From Pseudomonas proteolytica (GTDB taxonomy: Bacteria; Pseudomonadota; Gammaproteobacteria; Pseudomonadales; Pseudomonadaceae): a stretch of 64,000 nt of DNA. Location: the NCBI RefSeq assembly GCF_007858275.1, contig NZ_VFEV01000019.1, positions 61,261 to 125,260 on the forward strand. Direction: 5' to 3'. The notes under the pieces were generated by a model that worked only from the letters and a program-made list of their open reading frames with translations, made no database searches and was not told where the DNA came from. Below are positions 17,363 to 26,338 of the stretch, in pieces. The translations under genes were made by a program, and so were the position numbers. Position 1 is the stretch's first letter. Every line of letters begins with the position of its first letter.

Positions 17363-19582
17363 TCAGTACAAATCCACCGGATCGACATCCAACGACCATC
17401 GCACCTGTCGCCCGCTGGGCATTTGCTCCAGCGCAAGCAACCAGCTACTTAATAGCCGATGCAGCGGTGCGCGGGCGGTGGCTTGCAACAGGAGCTGTGC
17501 GCGATAACGCCCGGCGCGCCGTTCCATCGGTGCTGGCACAGGGCCCAGCAACTCGATGCCGCTCAGACCCAGCTCACCGAGCAAACGTTCAGCCGCGCTG
17601 CACGCTTCATCCAGGAAACTTTCGGCCTGCCCCGGCTTATGGGCTTCGGCGCGTAACAGTGCGAGGTGCGCAAAAGGCGGCAGGCCGGCGGAGCGACGCT
17701 CGCTCAGCGCCTGCTCGGCGAAGGCGAAGTAGCCTTGTTCTGTCAGTTGAATCAGCAGTGGGTGGTCGGCCAAGTGGGTCTGGATGATCACTTTGCCCGG
17801 TTCCTCGGCACGCCCGGCGCGGCCTGCGACCTGCACGATCAGTTGTGCCATGCGTTCACTTGCGCGAAAGTCCCCGGAGAACAACCCGCCATCGGCATCC
17901 AGGATCGAGACCAGGGTCACGCGCGGGAAGTGATGGCCTTTAGCAAGCATCTGCGTGCCGACCAGGATGCACGGCTGGCCTTTCTGGATGGTGGCGAACA
18001 ACTGGTTCATCGCGTCCTTGCGCGACGTACTGTCGCGGTCTACACGCAGCACCGGGAAGTCCGGAAACAGAATCCCCAGGCGTTCCTCGGCGCGCTCGGT
18101 GCCTGCGCCCACTGGCCGCAGGTCGACTTTGCCGCATTGCGGGCAATGGCGTGGCACCCGTTCCACATGGCCGCAGTGGTGGCAGCGCAACTCGCCGGAG
18201 CGCTGGTGTACGGTCATCCGCGCGTCGCAACGGTTGCATTCCGACATCCAGCCGCAGTCGTGGCACAGCAGGGTCGGCGCAAAGCCCCGGCGATTGAGGA
18301 ACACCAGCACTTGCTGGCCGGCAGCCAGGGTCTGGCCGATGGCTTGTTGCATCGGCCCGGAAATACCGCTGTCCAGTGGCCGGCTTTTCACATCCAGGCG
18401 CAGGAAACGCGGTTGCTTGGCACCGCCCGCCCGTTCGTTGAGGCGCAGCAGGCCGTAGCGCCCGGTATAGGCGTTGTGCAGGCTCTCCAGGGAGGGCGTC
18501 GCCGAGCCCAGCACAATCGGGATGTTTTCCTGGCGTGCGCGCACCAGGGCCAGGTCGCGGGCGTGGTAGCGCAGGCCTTCCTGCTGTTTGTAGGAGCCGT
18601 CGTGTTCTTCGTCGATGATGATCAGGCCGGGGTTTTTCATCGGCGTGAACAGCGCCGAGCGGGTGCCGATAATAATGTCGGCCTCGCCGTCCCGCGCGGC
18701 AAGCCAGGACTCCAGGCGCTCGCGGTCGTTGACGGCCGAGTGCACCAGGGCAATCCGCGCATTGAAGCGCTGCTCGAAGCGCGCCAGGGTCTGGGGGCCG
18801 AGGTTGATCTCGGGGATCAGCACCAGTGCCTGCTTGCCGGCTTCCAGGGTTTCGCGGATCAACTGCAAATAGACTTCGGTCTTGCCGCTGCCGGTGACGC
18901 CGGCCAGCAGGAACGCGTGGAAGCTGTCGGCGCCAGCGCTGATGGCTTCAAAGGCGGCGCGCTGTTCCGGGTTCAGCGGCAGTTCCGGTTGGGCCAGCCA
19001 GTGCTCATGGCGCTCGCCGGGGGCATGGCGGCGGATTTCCACTTGCACCAGGTCCTTGGCCAGCAGCAGGTCCAGGCTGTCCTTGCTCAACATCAGTTTG
19101 CTCAGCAACTGATGGGCAACGCCGTGGGGGTGCTGCGCCAGGGTGGCCAGGGCTTCACGCTGGCGCGGGGCGCGGGCGATGCGCGGGTCGTCCAGGCGCG
19201 CGCCGGGGGCCATCGACCAGAAACGCTCCTGGCGGGCCTCGGCCAATTCGCCCTGGCGCAACAACACCGGCAAGGCCCAGCTCAAGGTGTCGCCCAGGCT
19301 GTGCTGGTAATACTGGGAGGTCCACAGGCACAGCTTGAACAGCGACGCCGGCAGCGGTGGCGTGGCATCGAGGATGGCCAGGGCCGGCTTGAGCTTTTCT
19401 GCTGGCACTTCGCTGTGGTCCGCCACTTCGATCAGGATCCCGATCATCTCCCGCCGGCCGAACGGCACGCGCACGCGCATCCCCGGCTGCAGCTGCGCCC
19501 GCACCACACCGGCAGGCGCCCGATAATCGAACAGGCGGCGCAGGGGCGAGGGCAGGGCGAGGCGCAAAATGGCGTCGGGCAC
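17363..19582 (-). CDS. priA: PriA, primosomal replication-restart helicase (GTG start)
   Basis: Encodes 739 residues from a GTG at 19582, giving M-PDAILRLALPSPLRRLFDY, which matches the usual Pseudomonas N-terminus. An in-frame ATG at 19597 would add five residues but lacks a ribosome site. The N-terminal DNA-binding domain is followed by helicase motifs: Walker A GVTGSGKTEVYL and a DEEH box in IIIDEEHDGSYKQQ. Eight zinc-binding cysteines follow (CHDCGWMSECNRC; CHHCG; CPQCG), then motif VI region QVAGRAGRAEEPG. It reloads the replisome at stalled forks. The rpmE gene is divergent. Confidence 0.95.
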   Translation of the reverse strand: MPDAILRLALPSPLRRLFDYRAPAGVVRAQLQPGMRVRVPFGRREMIGILIEVADHSEVPAEKLKPALAILDATPPLPASLFKLCLWTSQYYQHSLGDTLSWALPVLLRQGELAEARQERFWSMAPGARLDDPRIARAPRQREALATLAQHPHGVAHQLLSKLMLSKDSLDLLLAKDLVQVEIRRHAPGERHEHWLAQPELPLNPEQRAAFEAISAGADSFHAFLLAGVTGSGKTEVYLQLIRETLEAGKQALVLIPEINLGPQTLARFEQRFNARIALVHSAVNDRERLESWLAARDGEADIIIGTRSALFTPMKNPGLIIIDEEHDGSYKQQEGLRYHARDLALVRARQENIPIVLGSATPSLESLHNAYTGRYGLLRLNERAGGAKQPRFLRLDVKSRPLDSGISGPMQQAIGQTLAAGQQVLVFLNRRGFAPTLLCHDCGWMSECNRCDARMTVHQRSGELRCHHCGHVERVPRHCPQCGKVDLRPVGAGTERAEERLGILFPDFPVLRVDRDSTSRKDAMNQLFATIQKGQPCILVGTQMLAKGHHFPRVTLVSILDADGGLFSGDFRASERMAQLIVQVAGRAGRAEEPGKVIIQTHLADHPLLIQLTEQGYFAFAEQALSERRSAGLPPFAHLALLRAEAHKPGQAESFLDEACSAAERLLGELGLSGIELLGPVPAPMERRAGRYRAQLLLQATARAPLHRLLSSWLLALEQMPSGRQVRWSLDVDPVDLY

Positions 19583-19686
19583 GCGGGAAATTCTCATATG
19601 GCAGGCGGTGAAGAAGGGCGCGAGCCTAGCAGACCCGCAGGGGAGTGTCCTGCCACAGTTTCTGATGAAAGGGGGCATGGCGGCGC

Positions 19687-19714
19687 TTGCGCGTTTAAAA
19701 AGCTCTGGTAGAAT
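19687..19714 (+). promoter_or_regulatory. Predicted sigma70 promoter of rpmE
   Basis: A -35 TTGCGC (19687) and a -10 TAGAAT (19709) are separated by 16 bases and point toward rpmE, whose ATG lies about 70 bp downstream with GAGGAAG before it. The site lies in the priA-rpmE divergent gap. Confidence 0.6.
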
Positions 19715-19784
19715 CCGCGGCCTAATTACGTGCGGTATTCGACAATAGTGTCGAGTGGCGGCACGCTAGCCTGAGGAAGACACC

Positions 19785-20015
19785 ATGAAAGCCGATATCC
19801 ATCCAGCGTACGAAACCATCCAAGTTACTTGCAGCTGCGGCAACAAGTTCGAAACTCGTTCGAACCTGTGCAAGCCACTGGGTACTGACGTATGCAACGA
19901 GTGCCACCCGTTCTACACCGGTAAGCAGAAGACTCTGGATACTGGCGGCCGTGTACAGCGCTTCGCCGACCGTTTCGGTGCTTTCGGCAAGAAAGCTCCA
20001 GCTGCTGCAGAGTAA
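19785..20015 (+). CDS. rpmE: Ribosomal protein bL31 (zinc-binding form)
   Basis: Encodes 76 residues, beginning MKADIHPAYETIQVTCSCGN. The four zinc-ligand cysteines are present (CSC at about 16-18 and CNEC at about 37-40), so this is the C+ form rather than the zinc-independent paralogue. The C-terminal region GGRVQRFADRFGAFGKK matches the family. A component of the large ribosomal subunit. Two hairpins with T-runs follow the stop. Confidence 0.97.
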   Translation: MKADIHPAYETIQVTCSCGNKFETRSNLCKPLGTDVCNECHPFYTGKQKTLDTGGRVQRFADRFGAFGKKAPAAAE

Positions 20016-20020
20016 GGTTC

Positions 20021-20080
20021 AAAAGCCTGATGGGCTTTTACCTGCTAATGAAAAAGGCGTCCCTTGCGGGCGCCTTTTTT
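20021..20080 (+). terminator. Tandem intrinsic terminators after rpmE, the second inside the next coding region
   Basis: The first hairpin pairs AAAAGCC (20021-20027) with GGCTTTT (20033-20039). The second is stronger: AAAAAGGCG (20051-20059) plus CCC pairs with GGG plus CGCCTTTTTT (ending 20080), loop TTGC. The second lies entirely inside codons 2-11 of the thermonuclease-family gene. They should end most rpmE transcripts. Confidence 0.8.
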
Positions 20081-20836
20081 GTGCCTGCGATTTGGCTGTC
20101 GGCCGCCCAGGCCGAGGTGTTTTGCCCCGCCCCAGCAGCGATCAGTACCTTCGAGGTGCAGCGCGTGGTCGACGGCGACACCGTCCGTCTCAAGGACGGC
20201 CGCAGTGTGCGGATGATCGGCGTCAATGCCCCGGAGACCGGCAAGAAAGGCCGCCCGGACGAGCCTTTCGCCGTGGCGGCGCGCCAACGCCTGCAAGGGT
20301 TGGTGGATACCAGTGGTGGTCGGGTCGGGGTGGTGGCGGGCCGTGAGGGCAAGGACCGTTACGGGCGGACCCTGGCCCATCTTTATGGGGCCAACGGCGC
20401 GAACCTGGAGGCCCAACTGCTCGCCGAGGGCCTCGGATTCCTGGTGGCGGTGGCGCCAAATGTCGACTTGGTCGCCTGCCAGCAAGCGGCCGAACGCAGT
20501 GCGCGGGCTGCCAGGTTGGGCCTGTGGCGCCAGTCGCCTGTGCACAAAGCCGAGCAAATCAGGCAGTCGGGCTTTGCCGTGGTCAGTGGCCGCGTAAGCA
20601 AGGTCGAACGCAATCGTGGCGGGATCTGGATCGAATTGCAGGGCTCTCTGGTATTACGGGTTGCACCCAATCTTGTCGGACAATTCGATGACGCCTTGCT
20701 CCGACGCCTGCAAGGCCAGGATATCGAGGCCCGTGGCTGGGTGGTGGACCGCTCTCGGCGTGGCGGCCTGAAAAGTGGCCAGGCGCGTTGGCTGCTCCCG
20801 CTGACCGATCCCGGCATGCTGCAATTGGCACAATAA
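20048..20836 (+). CDS. Secreted thermonuclease-family (SNase-like) protein
   Basis: Encodes 262 residues from the ATG at 20048, which begins a signal peptide (MKKASLAGAFFVPAIWLSAA; cleavage near QA|EVF). An upstream in-frame ATG at 20030 falls inside a terminator stem and is rejected. The nuclease domain is clear: VDGDTVRLKDGRSVRMIGVN then APETG (active-site Arg and Glu region), and KDRYGRTLAHLYG with the second catalytic Arg. About 110 further residues of unknown role follow. Probably a periplasmic or secreted phosphodiesterase; substrate untested. Its start region doubles as the rpmE terminator, so expression may depend on read-through or on an internal promoter. Confidence 0.85.
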   Translation: MKKASLAGAFFVPAIWLSAAQAEVFCPAPAAISTFEVQRVVDGDTVRLKDGRSVRMIGVNAPETGKKGRPDEPFAVAARQRLQGLVDTSGGRVGVVAGREGKDRYGRTLAHLYGANGANLEAQLLAEGLGFLVAVAPNVDLVACQQAAERSARAARLGLWRQSPVHKAEQIRQSGFAVVSGRVSKVERNRGGIWIELQGSLVLRVAPNLVGQFDDALLRRLQGQDIEARGWVVDRSRRGGLKSGQARWLLPLTDPGMLQLAQ

Positions 20837-21018
20837 GAAAAATTGTAGACATTTTTTCTATCGATTGTGAACAGTTGTAGGCCTTGTATCCCGTGGCTCT
20901 TGGCCGAAAGTCGTAGGGTAGGGCCCTTGACACCTGTGACTGCTCAGTCTTGTGGGGACTTTGCGAGGCGAGTATCCTCGGCGATCCGTCGTCCAACAGT
21001 AAAAAGCGGAATGCCGAT

Positions 21019-22287
21019 ATGTCTGATTTGAAAACTGCCGCTCTCGAATATCATGCCCATCCTCGTCCAGGAAAGCTGAGTGTCGAGCTCACCAAAGCCA
21101 CTGCTACCGCACGCGACCTGTCGCTGGCGTACAGCCCCGGTGTAGCCGAGCCCGTGCGTGAAATCGCCCGCGATCCCGAACTGGCCTACAAATACACCGG
21201 CAAGGGCAATCTGGTTGCAGTGATTTCTGATGGCACCGCGATTCTAGGCCTGGGTAACCTCGGCCCATTGGCGTCCAAGCCAGTGATGGAAGGCAAGGGC
21301 GTACTGTTCAAGCGCTTTGCCGGCATCGACGTCTTCGACATCGAAGTCGACTCCGAAAGCCCGCAGGCCTTCATCGATACCGTCAAGCGCATCTCCATCA
21401 CCTTCGGTGGCATCAACCTGGAAGACATCAAGGCACCTGAGTGCTTCGAGATCGAAAAGGCCCTGATCGAACAGTGCGACATCCCGGTTTTCCACGATGA
21501 CCAGCACGGCACCGCGATCGTTACCGCGGCCGGCATGATCAACGCCCTGGAAATCGCTGGCAAAACCCTGTCCGACGCGAAGATCGTCTGCCTGGGCGCC
21601 GGCGCTGCGGCCATCTCCTGCATGAAGCTGATCGTGAGCATGGGCGCGCGCCTTGAAAACATCTACATGGTCGACAGCAAGGGCGTGATCCAGTCCGAGC
21701 GTACCGACCTGAACCAGTACAAGGCGATGTTTGCCCACCCGTCCTCCAAGCGCACCCTGGCAGACGCACTGGACGGTGCTGACGTGTTCGTCGGCCTGTC
21801 CGGCCCGAACCTGCTGAGCGCCGAAGGCCTGAAGTCCATGGCGGCCAACCCGATCGTGTTCGCCTGCTCGAACCCTGATCCGGAAATCGCCCCGGAACTG
21901 GCACACGCCACCCGTAACGACGTGATCATGGCCACTGGCCGTTCGGACTACCCGAACCAGGTCAACAACGTACTGGGCTTCCCGTTCATCTTCCGTGGCG
22001 CCCTGGACGTTCGCGCCAAGCGCATCAACGAAGAGATGAAAGTGGCTGCCGCCAATGCCCTGCGTGAACTGGCCAAGCTGCCGGTACCCCAGGACGTGTG
22101 CGACGCCTACGGTGGCGGCAAACTGGAATTCGGCCGTGAGTACATCATCCCGAAACCAATGGATAAGCGCCTGATCACCGTGATCTCCGATGCCGTGGCC
22201 AAGGCCGCCATCGAGACAGGTGTGGCAACCCTGCCGTATCCGAAGAACTACCCGCTGCAAAGCGTGGATGATGTGTTCAACGGCTAA
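21019..22287 (+). CDS. maeB: NADP-type malic enzyme, short form (MaeB-like)
   Basis: Encodes 422 residues, beginning MSDLKTAALEYHAHPRPGKL. It decarboxylates malate to pyruvate, producing NAD(P)H. Markers are LAYSPGVAEPVREIA, the metal and substrate site FHDDQHGTAIVTAAG and the Rossmann motif VCLGAGAAAISCMKL. The C-terminal phosphotransacetylase-like domain of E. coli MaeB (about 760 residues) is absent, as is normal for the Pseudomonas enzyme. It stands alone, with its own upstream gap (20837-21018) and a strong terminator. Confidence 0.93.
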   Translation: MSDLKTAALEYHAHPRPGKLSVELTKATATARDLSLAYSPGVAEPVREIARDPELAYKYTGKGNLVAVISDGTAILGLGNLGPLASKPVMEGKGVLFKRFAGIDVFDIEVDSESPQAFIDTVKRISITFGGINLEDIKAPECFEIEKALIEQCDIPVFHDDQHGTAIVTAAGMINALEIAGKTLSDAKIVCLGAGAAAISCMKLIVSMGARLENIYMVDSKGVIQSERTDLNQYKAMFAHPSSKRTLADALDGADVFVGLSGPNLLSAEGLKSMAANPIVFACSNPDPEIAPELAHATRNDVIMATGRSDYPNQVNNVLGFPFIFRGALDVRAKRINEEMKVAAANALRELAKLPVPQDVCDAYGGGKLEFGREYIIPKPMDKRLITVISDAVAKAAIETGVATLPYPKNYPLQSVDDVFNG

Positions 22288-22306
22288 GCCGTTGTAGCGC
22301 ACCAAC

Positions 22307-22341
22307 AAAAAGCCCCGGCTCTTGCGAGTCGGGGCTTTTTT
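22307..22341 (+). terminator. Intrinsic terminator of maeB
   Basis: AAAAAGCCCCG pairs with CGGGGCTTTTTT around an inner CTC/GAG stem with loop TTGC, directly after the maeB stop. The A-run and T-run on either side make it usable in both directions. Confidence 0.92.
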
Positions 22342-22360
22342 GTGGCTCTACACATAACCC

Positions 22361-22454
22361 CTTGTGGGAGCGGGCTTGCTCGCGAAGGCGGTGGATCAGT
22401 CGGCATTTTTGGTGACTGACCCACCGCCTTCGCGAGCAAGCCCGCTCCCACAAG
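22361..22454. repeat. REPIN between maeB and ponA
   Basis: The left arm begins CTTGTGGGAGCGGGCTTGCT and the right arm ends GCCCGCTCCCACAAG. The inner arms AAGGCGGTGG and CCACCGCCTT also pair. It separates the convergent maeB and penicillin-binding protein genes. Confidence 0.92.
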
Positions 22455-22468
22455 GGGGTCTGTGTTAA

Positions 22469-24916
22469 TCAGAACAGATCGATCGGCGCCGACTCGTCCG
22501 CAGGCAACGGGCTGCCCGGTGCCACGCCATTACCCAGTTCATTCATCGACGGCGGCGTGTCTTCGCTCTTGAACAGTTCAAAATACGCATTCGGCGTGCC
22601 GGGTGTTGCAGCGCGGCCGCTGATCGGGTCGATGCGCAGGCTGAGGATGCCTTCCGGCTCGGCCTGGGTGTGCGCCGGCTTGTCCTTGAGGGCGCCGCCC
22701 ATGTAGCTCATCCAGATCGGCAGCGCGACGGTGCCGCCGTATTCGCGGCGACCGAGGCTTTCTGGCTGGTCGTAACCGGTCCAGACGGTGGTGATGTAGT
22801 CGGCGTTGTAGCCGGAGAACCACGCATCCTTGGATTCGTTGGTGGTACCGGTCTTGCCCGCCAGGTCCGTGCGGCCCAGGGCCAGCGCACGGCGGCCGGT
22901 GCCACGCTTGATCACGTCCTGCAGCATGCTGGTGAGGATATAGGTGGTACGTCCGTCAACCACACGCTCAGCCACCGCCGGTGTTTGCGGGGCGGCTGCG
23001 GCAGCGTCGGCGGGCGCAGCGCCGGGCACGGGCTCGATGGTGATGCCGCCGTTGGCGGGGGCGGCCAGGCCATCGCTGGCGGCGACACCGTTGGGCACGC
23101 TCGGCGGGTTGGCAACAAACAACGTGTCGCCGTTGCGGCTCTCGATCTTGTCGATCAGGTACGGCGTGATCTTGTAGCCGCCGTTGGCAAACGTACTCCA
23201 GCCCGTCGCGATTTCCATCGGGGTGAGGGTGGCGGTGCCCAGGGCCAGCGACAGGTTGGGCGGCAGGTCCTGCTTGTTGAAGCCAAAGCGGGTCATGTAG
23301 TCGATGGTCTTGCCCACGCCCATCGCCTGCAGCAAGCGGATCGACACCAGGTTGCGCGACTTGTACAGCGCCTCGCGCACGCGGATCGGGCCGAGGAAGG
23401 TGTTGGTGTCGTTCTTCGGGCGCCAGACCTTGTCCAGGTACTCGTCGACAAACACGATAGGCGCGTCGTTGACCAGGCTGGCTGCGGTATAGCCGTTATC
23501 CAGCGCGGCACTGTAGACAAATGGCTTGAAGCTGGAGCCCGGCTGGCGCTTGGCCTGGGTGGCGCGGTTGTAGTTGCTCTGCTCGAAGGCGAAGCCGCCG
23601 ACCAGGGCGCGGATCGCACCGTTCTGCGGGTCCAGGGATACCAGGGCGCCCTGGGCGACCGGGACCTGGCTGAATTTCAGGCTGTCGTCCTTCTGGCGCT
23701 GCACGCGGATCAGGTCACCGACCTGGGCCACGTCCGATGGCTGCTTGGGCATCGGCCCCATGCTGTTGGTGTTCAGGAAGGGGCGCGCCCACTTCATGCT
23801 GTCCCATGCCACATGTTCTTCGCCGCTGCGGGTCAGCACCTGCACGCCATCTTTCTTCACTTGGGTGACGATGGCCGGATCCAGGCCGCTGATGGAGCGC
23901 TGCTTGCCCAGTTCGACCGTCCAGGCGCTCAGGGTCTTGCCCGGCAGGCGCGATTCCGGCCCACGGTAGCCATGGCGCTGGTCGTAGGTGATCAGCCCTT
24001 CATGCACAGCGTTGTTGGCGATTTCCTGCAAATTGCTCGGAATTGTCGTAGTGACGCGGAAACCTTCGGTGTAGGCGTCGCTGCCATAGCGGCCGACCAT
24101 TTCGGCGCGGGCCATCTCGGCGATGTACGGTGCGCTGACTTCCGGCGTCGGTACGTGGTAGCTGGCGTTCAACGGCTCGGCCACCGCCGTTTCATAAGCG
24201 TTCTGGTCGATCTTGCCCAGCTTGTACATGCGCCCCAGGATCCAGTCGCGACGTTCCTTGCTGCGGGCCGGGTTGGCCAGCGGGTTGAAGCGCGACGGCG
24301 CCTTGGGCAGGCCGGCAATCATTGCCATTTGTGCCAGGCTGGCGTCACGAATCGACTTGCCGTAGTACACCTGGGACGCCGCCTCGATCCCGTAGGCGCG
24401 GTTGCCCAGGTAGATCTTATTGACGTACAGCTCAAGGATTTCATCCTTGGTCAGTTGGCGTTCGATCTGCAGTGCCAGGAGGATTTCCGTGGCCTTGCGC
24501 GAGAAGCTGCGCTCGCTGGTGAGGAAGAAGTTCTTCGCCACCTGCATGGTGATGGTGCTGCCGCCCGATTGAATGTGTCCGCTTTTTACCAGTTGTGTGG
24601 CCGCGCGCACCAGGCTGCTGGGGTCCACGCCATAGTGGTTGGCAAAATTATCGTCTTCGGCCGAGAGCAGGGCATTGATGAAGTTGGGCGGAATATCGGC
24701 GAAACGGATCGGGGTGCGGCGCATTTCGCCGAACTCCGCGATCAGTTTTTCATCGCTGCTGTAGACCCGCAAAGGAATCTGCAACTGGATACTTCTCAGG
24801 GCCTCTACCGAGGGCAATCCAGGACTAAGGTAGAGATAGGCGCCGCTGAACACGAGCAGCAGCCCGCAAACGATAGCGACGAAGGAGTACCCGAAAAACT
24901 TCAGCAGACGAATCAA
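22469..24916 (-). CDS. ponA: Penicillin-binding protein 1A, bifunctional class A PBP
   Basis: Encodes 815 residues. A short cytoplasmic N-terminus and one membrane anchor (FFGYSFVAIVCGLLLVFSGA) are followed by a GT51 glycosyltransferase domain (LLSAEDDNFANHYGVD with the catalytic Glu; GGSTITMQVAKNFFL), an OB-like insert, then the transpeptidase domain with SSFK (GSSFKPFVYSAAL), SRN and KTGTTNESKDAWFSGY. It polymerises and cross-links peptidoglycan in the periplasm. Also named mrcA. It is divergent from the pil operon, as in other pseudomonads. Confidence 0.96.
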   Translation of the reverse strand: MIRLLKFFGYSFVAIVCGLLLVFSGAYLYLSPGLPSVEALRSIQLQIPLRVYSSDEKLIAEFGEMRRTPIRFADIPPNFINALLSAEDDNFANHYGVDPSSLVRAATQLVKSGHIQSGGSTITMQVAKNFFLTSERSFSRKATEILLALQIERQLTKDEILELYVNKIYLGNRAYGIEAASQVYYGKSIRDASLAQMAMIAGLPKAPSRFNPLANPARSKERRDWILGRMYKLGKIDQNAYETAVAEPLNASYHVPTPEVSAPYIAEMARAEMVGRYGSDAYTEGFRVTTTIPSNLQEIANNAVHEGLITYDQRHGYRGPESRLPGKTLSAWTVELGKQRSISGLDPAIVTQVKKDGVQVLTRSGEEHVAWDSMKWARPFLNTNSMGPMPKQPSDVAQVGDLIRVQRQKDDSLKFSQVPVAQGALVSLDPQNGAIRALVGGFAFEQSNYNRATQAKRQPGSSFKPFVYSAALDNGYTAASLVNDAPIVFVDEYLDKVWRPKNDTNTFLGPIRVREALYKSRNLVSIRLLQAMGVGKTIDYMTRFGFNKQDLPPNLSLALGTATLTPMEIATGWSTFANGGYKITPYLIDKIESRNGDTLFVANPPSVPNGVAASDGLAAPANGGITIEPVPGAAPADAAAAAPQTPAVAERVVDGRTTYILTSMLQDVIKRGTGRRALALGRTDLAGKTGTTNESKDAWFSGYNADYITTVWTGYDQPESLGRREYGGTVALPIWMSYMGGALKDKPAHTQAEPEGILSLRIDPISGRAATPGTPNAYFELFKSEDTPPSMNELGNGVAPGSPLPADESAPIDLF

Positions 24917-25133
24917 GGCTTTTGGATTTCCAGAGAAAAGAATGAGTTAGGTGTCGGGATAGGCATGATTAGGAATGTATCGACCCGACCTGCGGATAAA
25001 AAGCGGGAAAAAACGCTGGGCATTAAAGCATTTTTCGCCTCGGGGCGTCATGGGCGCCGCTCAACCGAGCCGACCGAATGCATCAAACCCGGAACTGACC
25101 AGCCCTGAGACAGGCAAAGCTTTAGGGAGTTTT

Positions 25134-25787
25134 ATGAGAAAGGGATTTTTCAGGCGAAAAGCCGAAACCGTACTGGGTGTGGACATCCAGGACAGCGGCA
25201 TCAACGTACTAGAGCTGGCCCGCGCCGGCGAGGGCTATGCCGTGTGCGCGTATGCAAGCCAGCCTTTGCCGGGCCATGCGGTGGTCGACAGTAATATCGT
25301 TGATCTGGAGGTTGTCGCGCAGACCATTTCCAAGGCATTGTTCCGGGCGCAGATCCAGGTCACGCAGGCGGCGGTTGCCGTGGCGGGCCCTGCGGTGATC
25401 AGCCGGGTGGTTGCGCTGGAGGCTGGGCTTGAGCCCGACGAGATGGAGCAGCGCTTGCGCTGTGAAGCCGACCAGTACATTCCTTATCCGTTGGATGAGG
25501 TTGCCATTGATTTTCAGGTGCAGGGCCCATCGGCTCATGAACCCGGTTATGTTGATGTGCTGCTTGTGGCGTGCCTCAAGGAGCAGGTGGAAGCGCGCGA
25601 AGCGGTATTGGCCATGGCTGGCCTGGTTGCGCGAGTGGTGGATGTAGAGGCGTTTGCCGTGGCGCGGATGACCGACCAGGTGGTCGCCCGGATAGCGCCG
25701 GGGAGTGGGATCAATAGTGCACAATGGGCAGCCGATGCCCAGGGATTGCGGGTCGCCTGCGGTTTGGCCCTCAGGAGTTTCGATTGA
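25134..25787 (+). CDS. pilM: PilM-like type IV pilus assembly protein with large internal deletion
   Basis: Encodes 217 residues, against about 354 for the P. aeruginosa protein. The N-terminal part matches PilM throughout (LGVDIQDSGINVLELARAGE; CEADQYIPYPLDEVAIDFQV; VARVVDVEAFAVAR), then jumps at about residue 183 to the extreme C-terminus (WAADAQGLRVACGLALRSFD). About 137 residues are missing in frame: the actin-like second half with the VDIG-type phosphate motif and the GG adenosine motif. ATP binding is therefore probably lost. RBS AGGGAG. The stop overlaps pilN (TGATG). The gene is open and its operon intact, so partial function cannot be excluded. Confidence 0.88.
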   Translation: MRKGFFRRKAETVLGVDIQDSGINVLELARAGEGYAVCAYASQPLPGHAVVDSNIVDLEVVAQTISKALFRAQIQVTQAAVAVAGPAVISRVVALEAGLEPDEMEQRLRCEADQYIPYPLDEVAIDFQVQGPSAHEPGYVDVLLVACLKEQVEAREAVLAMAGLVARVVDVEAFAVARMTDQVVARIAPGSGINSAQWAADAQGLRVACGLALRSFD

Positions 25788-26338
25788 TGACAAGAATCAA
25801 CCTTTTACCCTGGCGTGAAGAGCGCGCTGAGCGCCGTCGCAGGTTTTTCCTGATTTTTCTGTTGCTGATCACCACTATTGCATTGGCTGCGGTATGGCTG
25901 GCCGACCGGGTCATTGATCGAGCGATTGATCGACAAGTGGCCCGTAACAATCACTTGAGCAAGCAAGTCACGGTATTGGACTCGCGGATCAAGACCATCG
26001 ACGAACTGCGCGAACAGCGTCAGCAACTGATGGAGCGGATGAAAGTGGTCGAAGACCTGCAGGGGCATCGCGCATCCGGCCAGGAGTTGTTCGACCAGTT
26101 GGCCCGGGCGATGCCGGATGGCGTCCAACTGAGCGAGGTCAGCGTCAGTGGCACATCGGTGGAGGTCACTGGCACGGCAGTGTCCAGCGATGATGTCGCC
26201 CGGCTGATGCGCAGCCTGGAGGCTTCCAACACGCTGCGCGCGCCCAATCTGCGGCAGGTCCGGGCCGAGGAGGGTGGTGCAGGCAGCGCCTTCCAGTTGA
26301 TGGTGGACCATGGGGAGCACCTGGAGACGCAGCGGTGA
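25787..26338 (+). CDS. pilN: PilN, type IV pilus inner-membrane alignment protein
   Basis: Encodes 183 residues. It begins MTRINLLPWREERAERRRRF, so the INLLPWR motif that docks in PilM is intact. One membrane helix follows (FFLIFLLLITTIALAAVWLA), then a coiled-coil segment and a periplasmic ferredoxin-like domain. It forms a complex with PilO that links PilM in the cytoplasm to PilP and PilQ. Its start overlaps the pilM stop and its end overlaps pilO. Confidence 0.93.
   Translation: MTRINLLPWREERAERRRRFFLIFLLLITTIALAAVWLADRVIDRAIDRQVARNNHLSKQVTVLDSRIKTIDELREQRQQLMERMKVVEDLQGHRASGQELFDQLARAMPDGVQLSEVSVSGTSVEVTGTAVSSDDVARLMRSLEASNTLRAPNLRQVRAEEGGAGSAFQLMVDHGEHLETQR

Noticed and set aside
20030..20050. 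Alternative ATG for the thermonuclease-family gene at 20030
   Set aside because: It falls in the first terminator hairpin and would put six extra residues before a complete signal peptide that begins at 20048.
22670..25108. 812-codon open frame on the plus strand
   Set aside because: It is the antisense shadow of ponA; the penicillin-binding motifs are on the minus strand.
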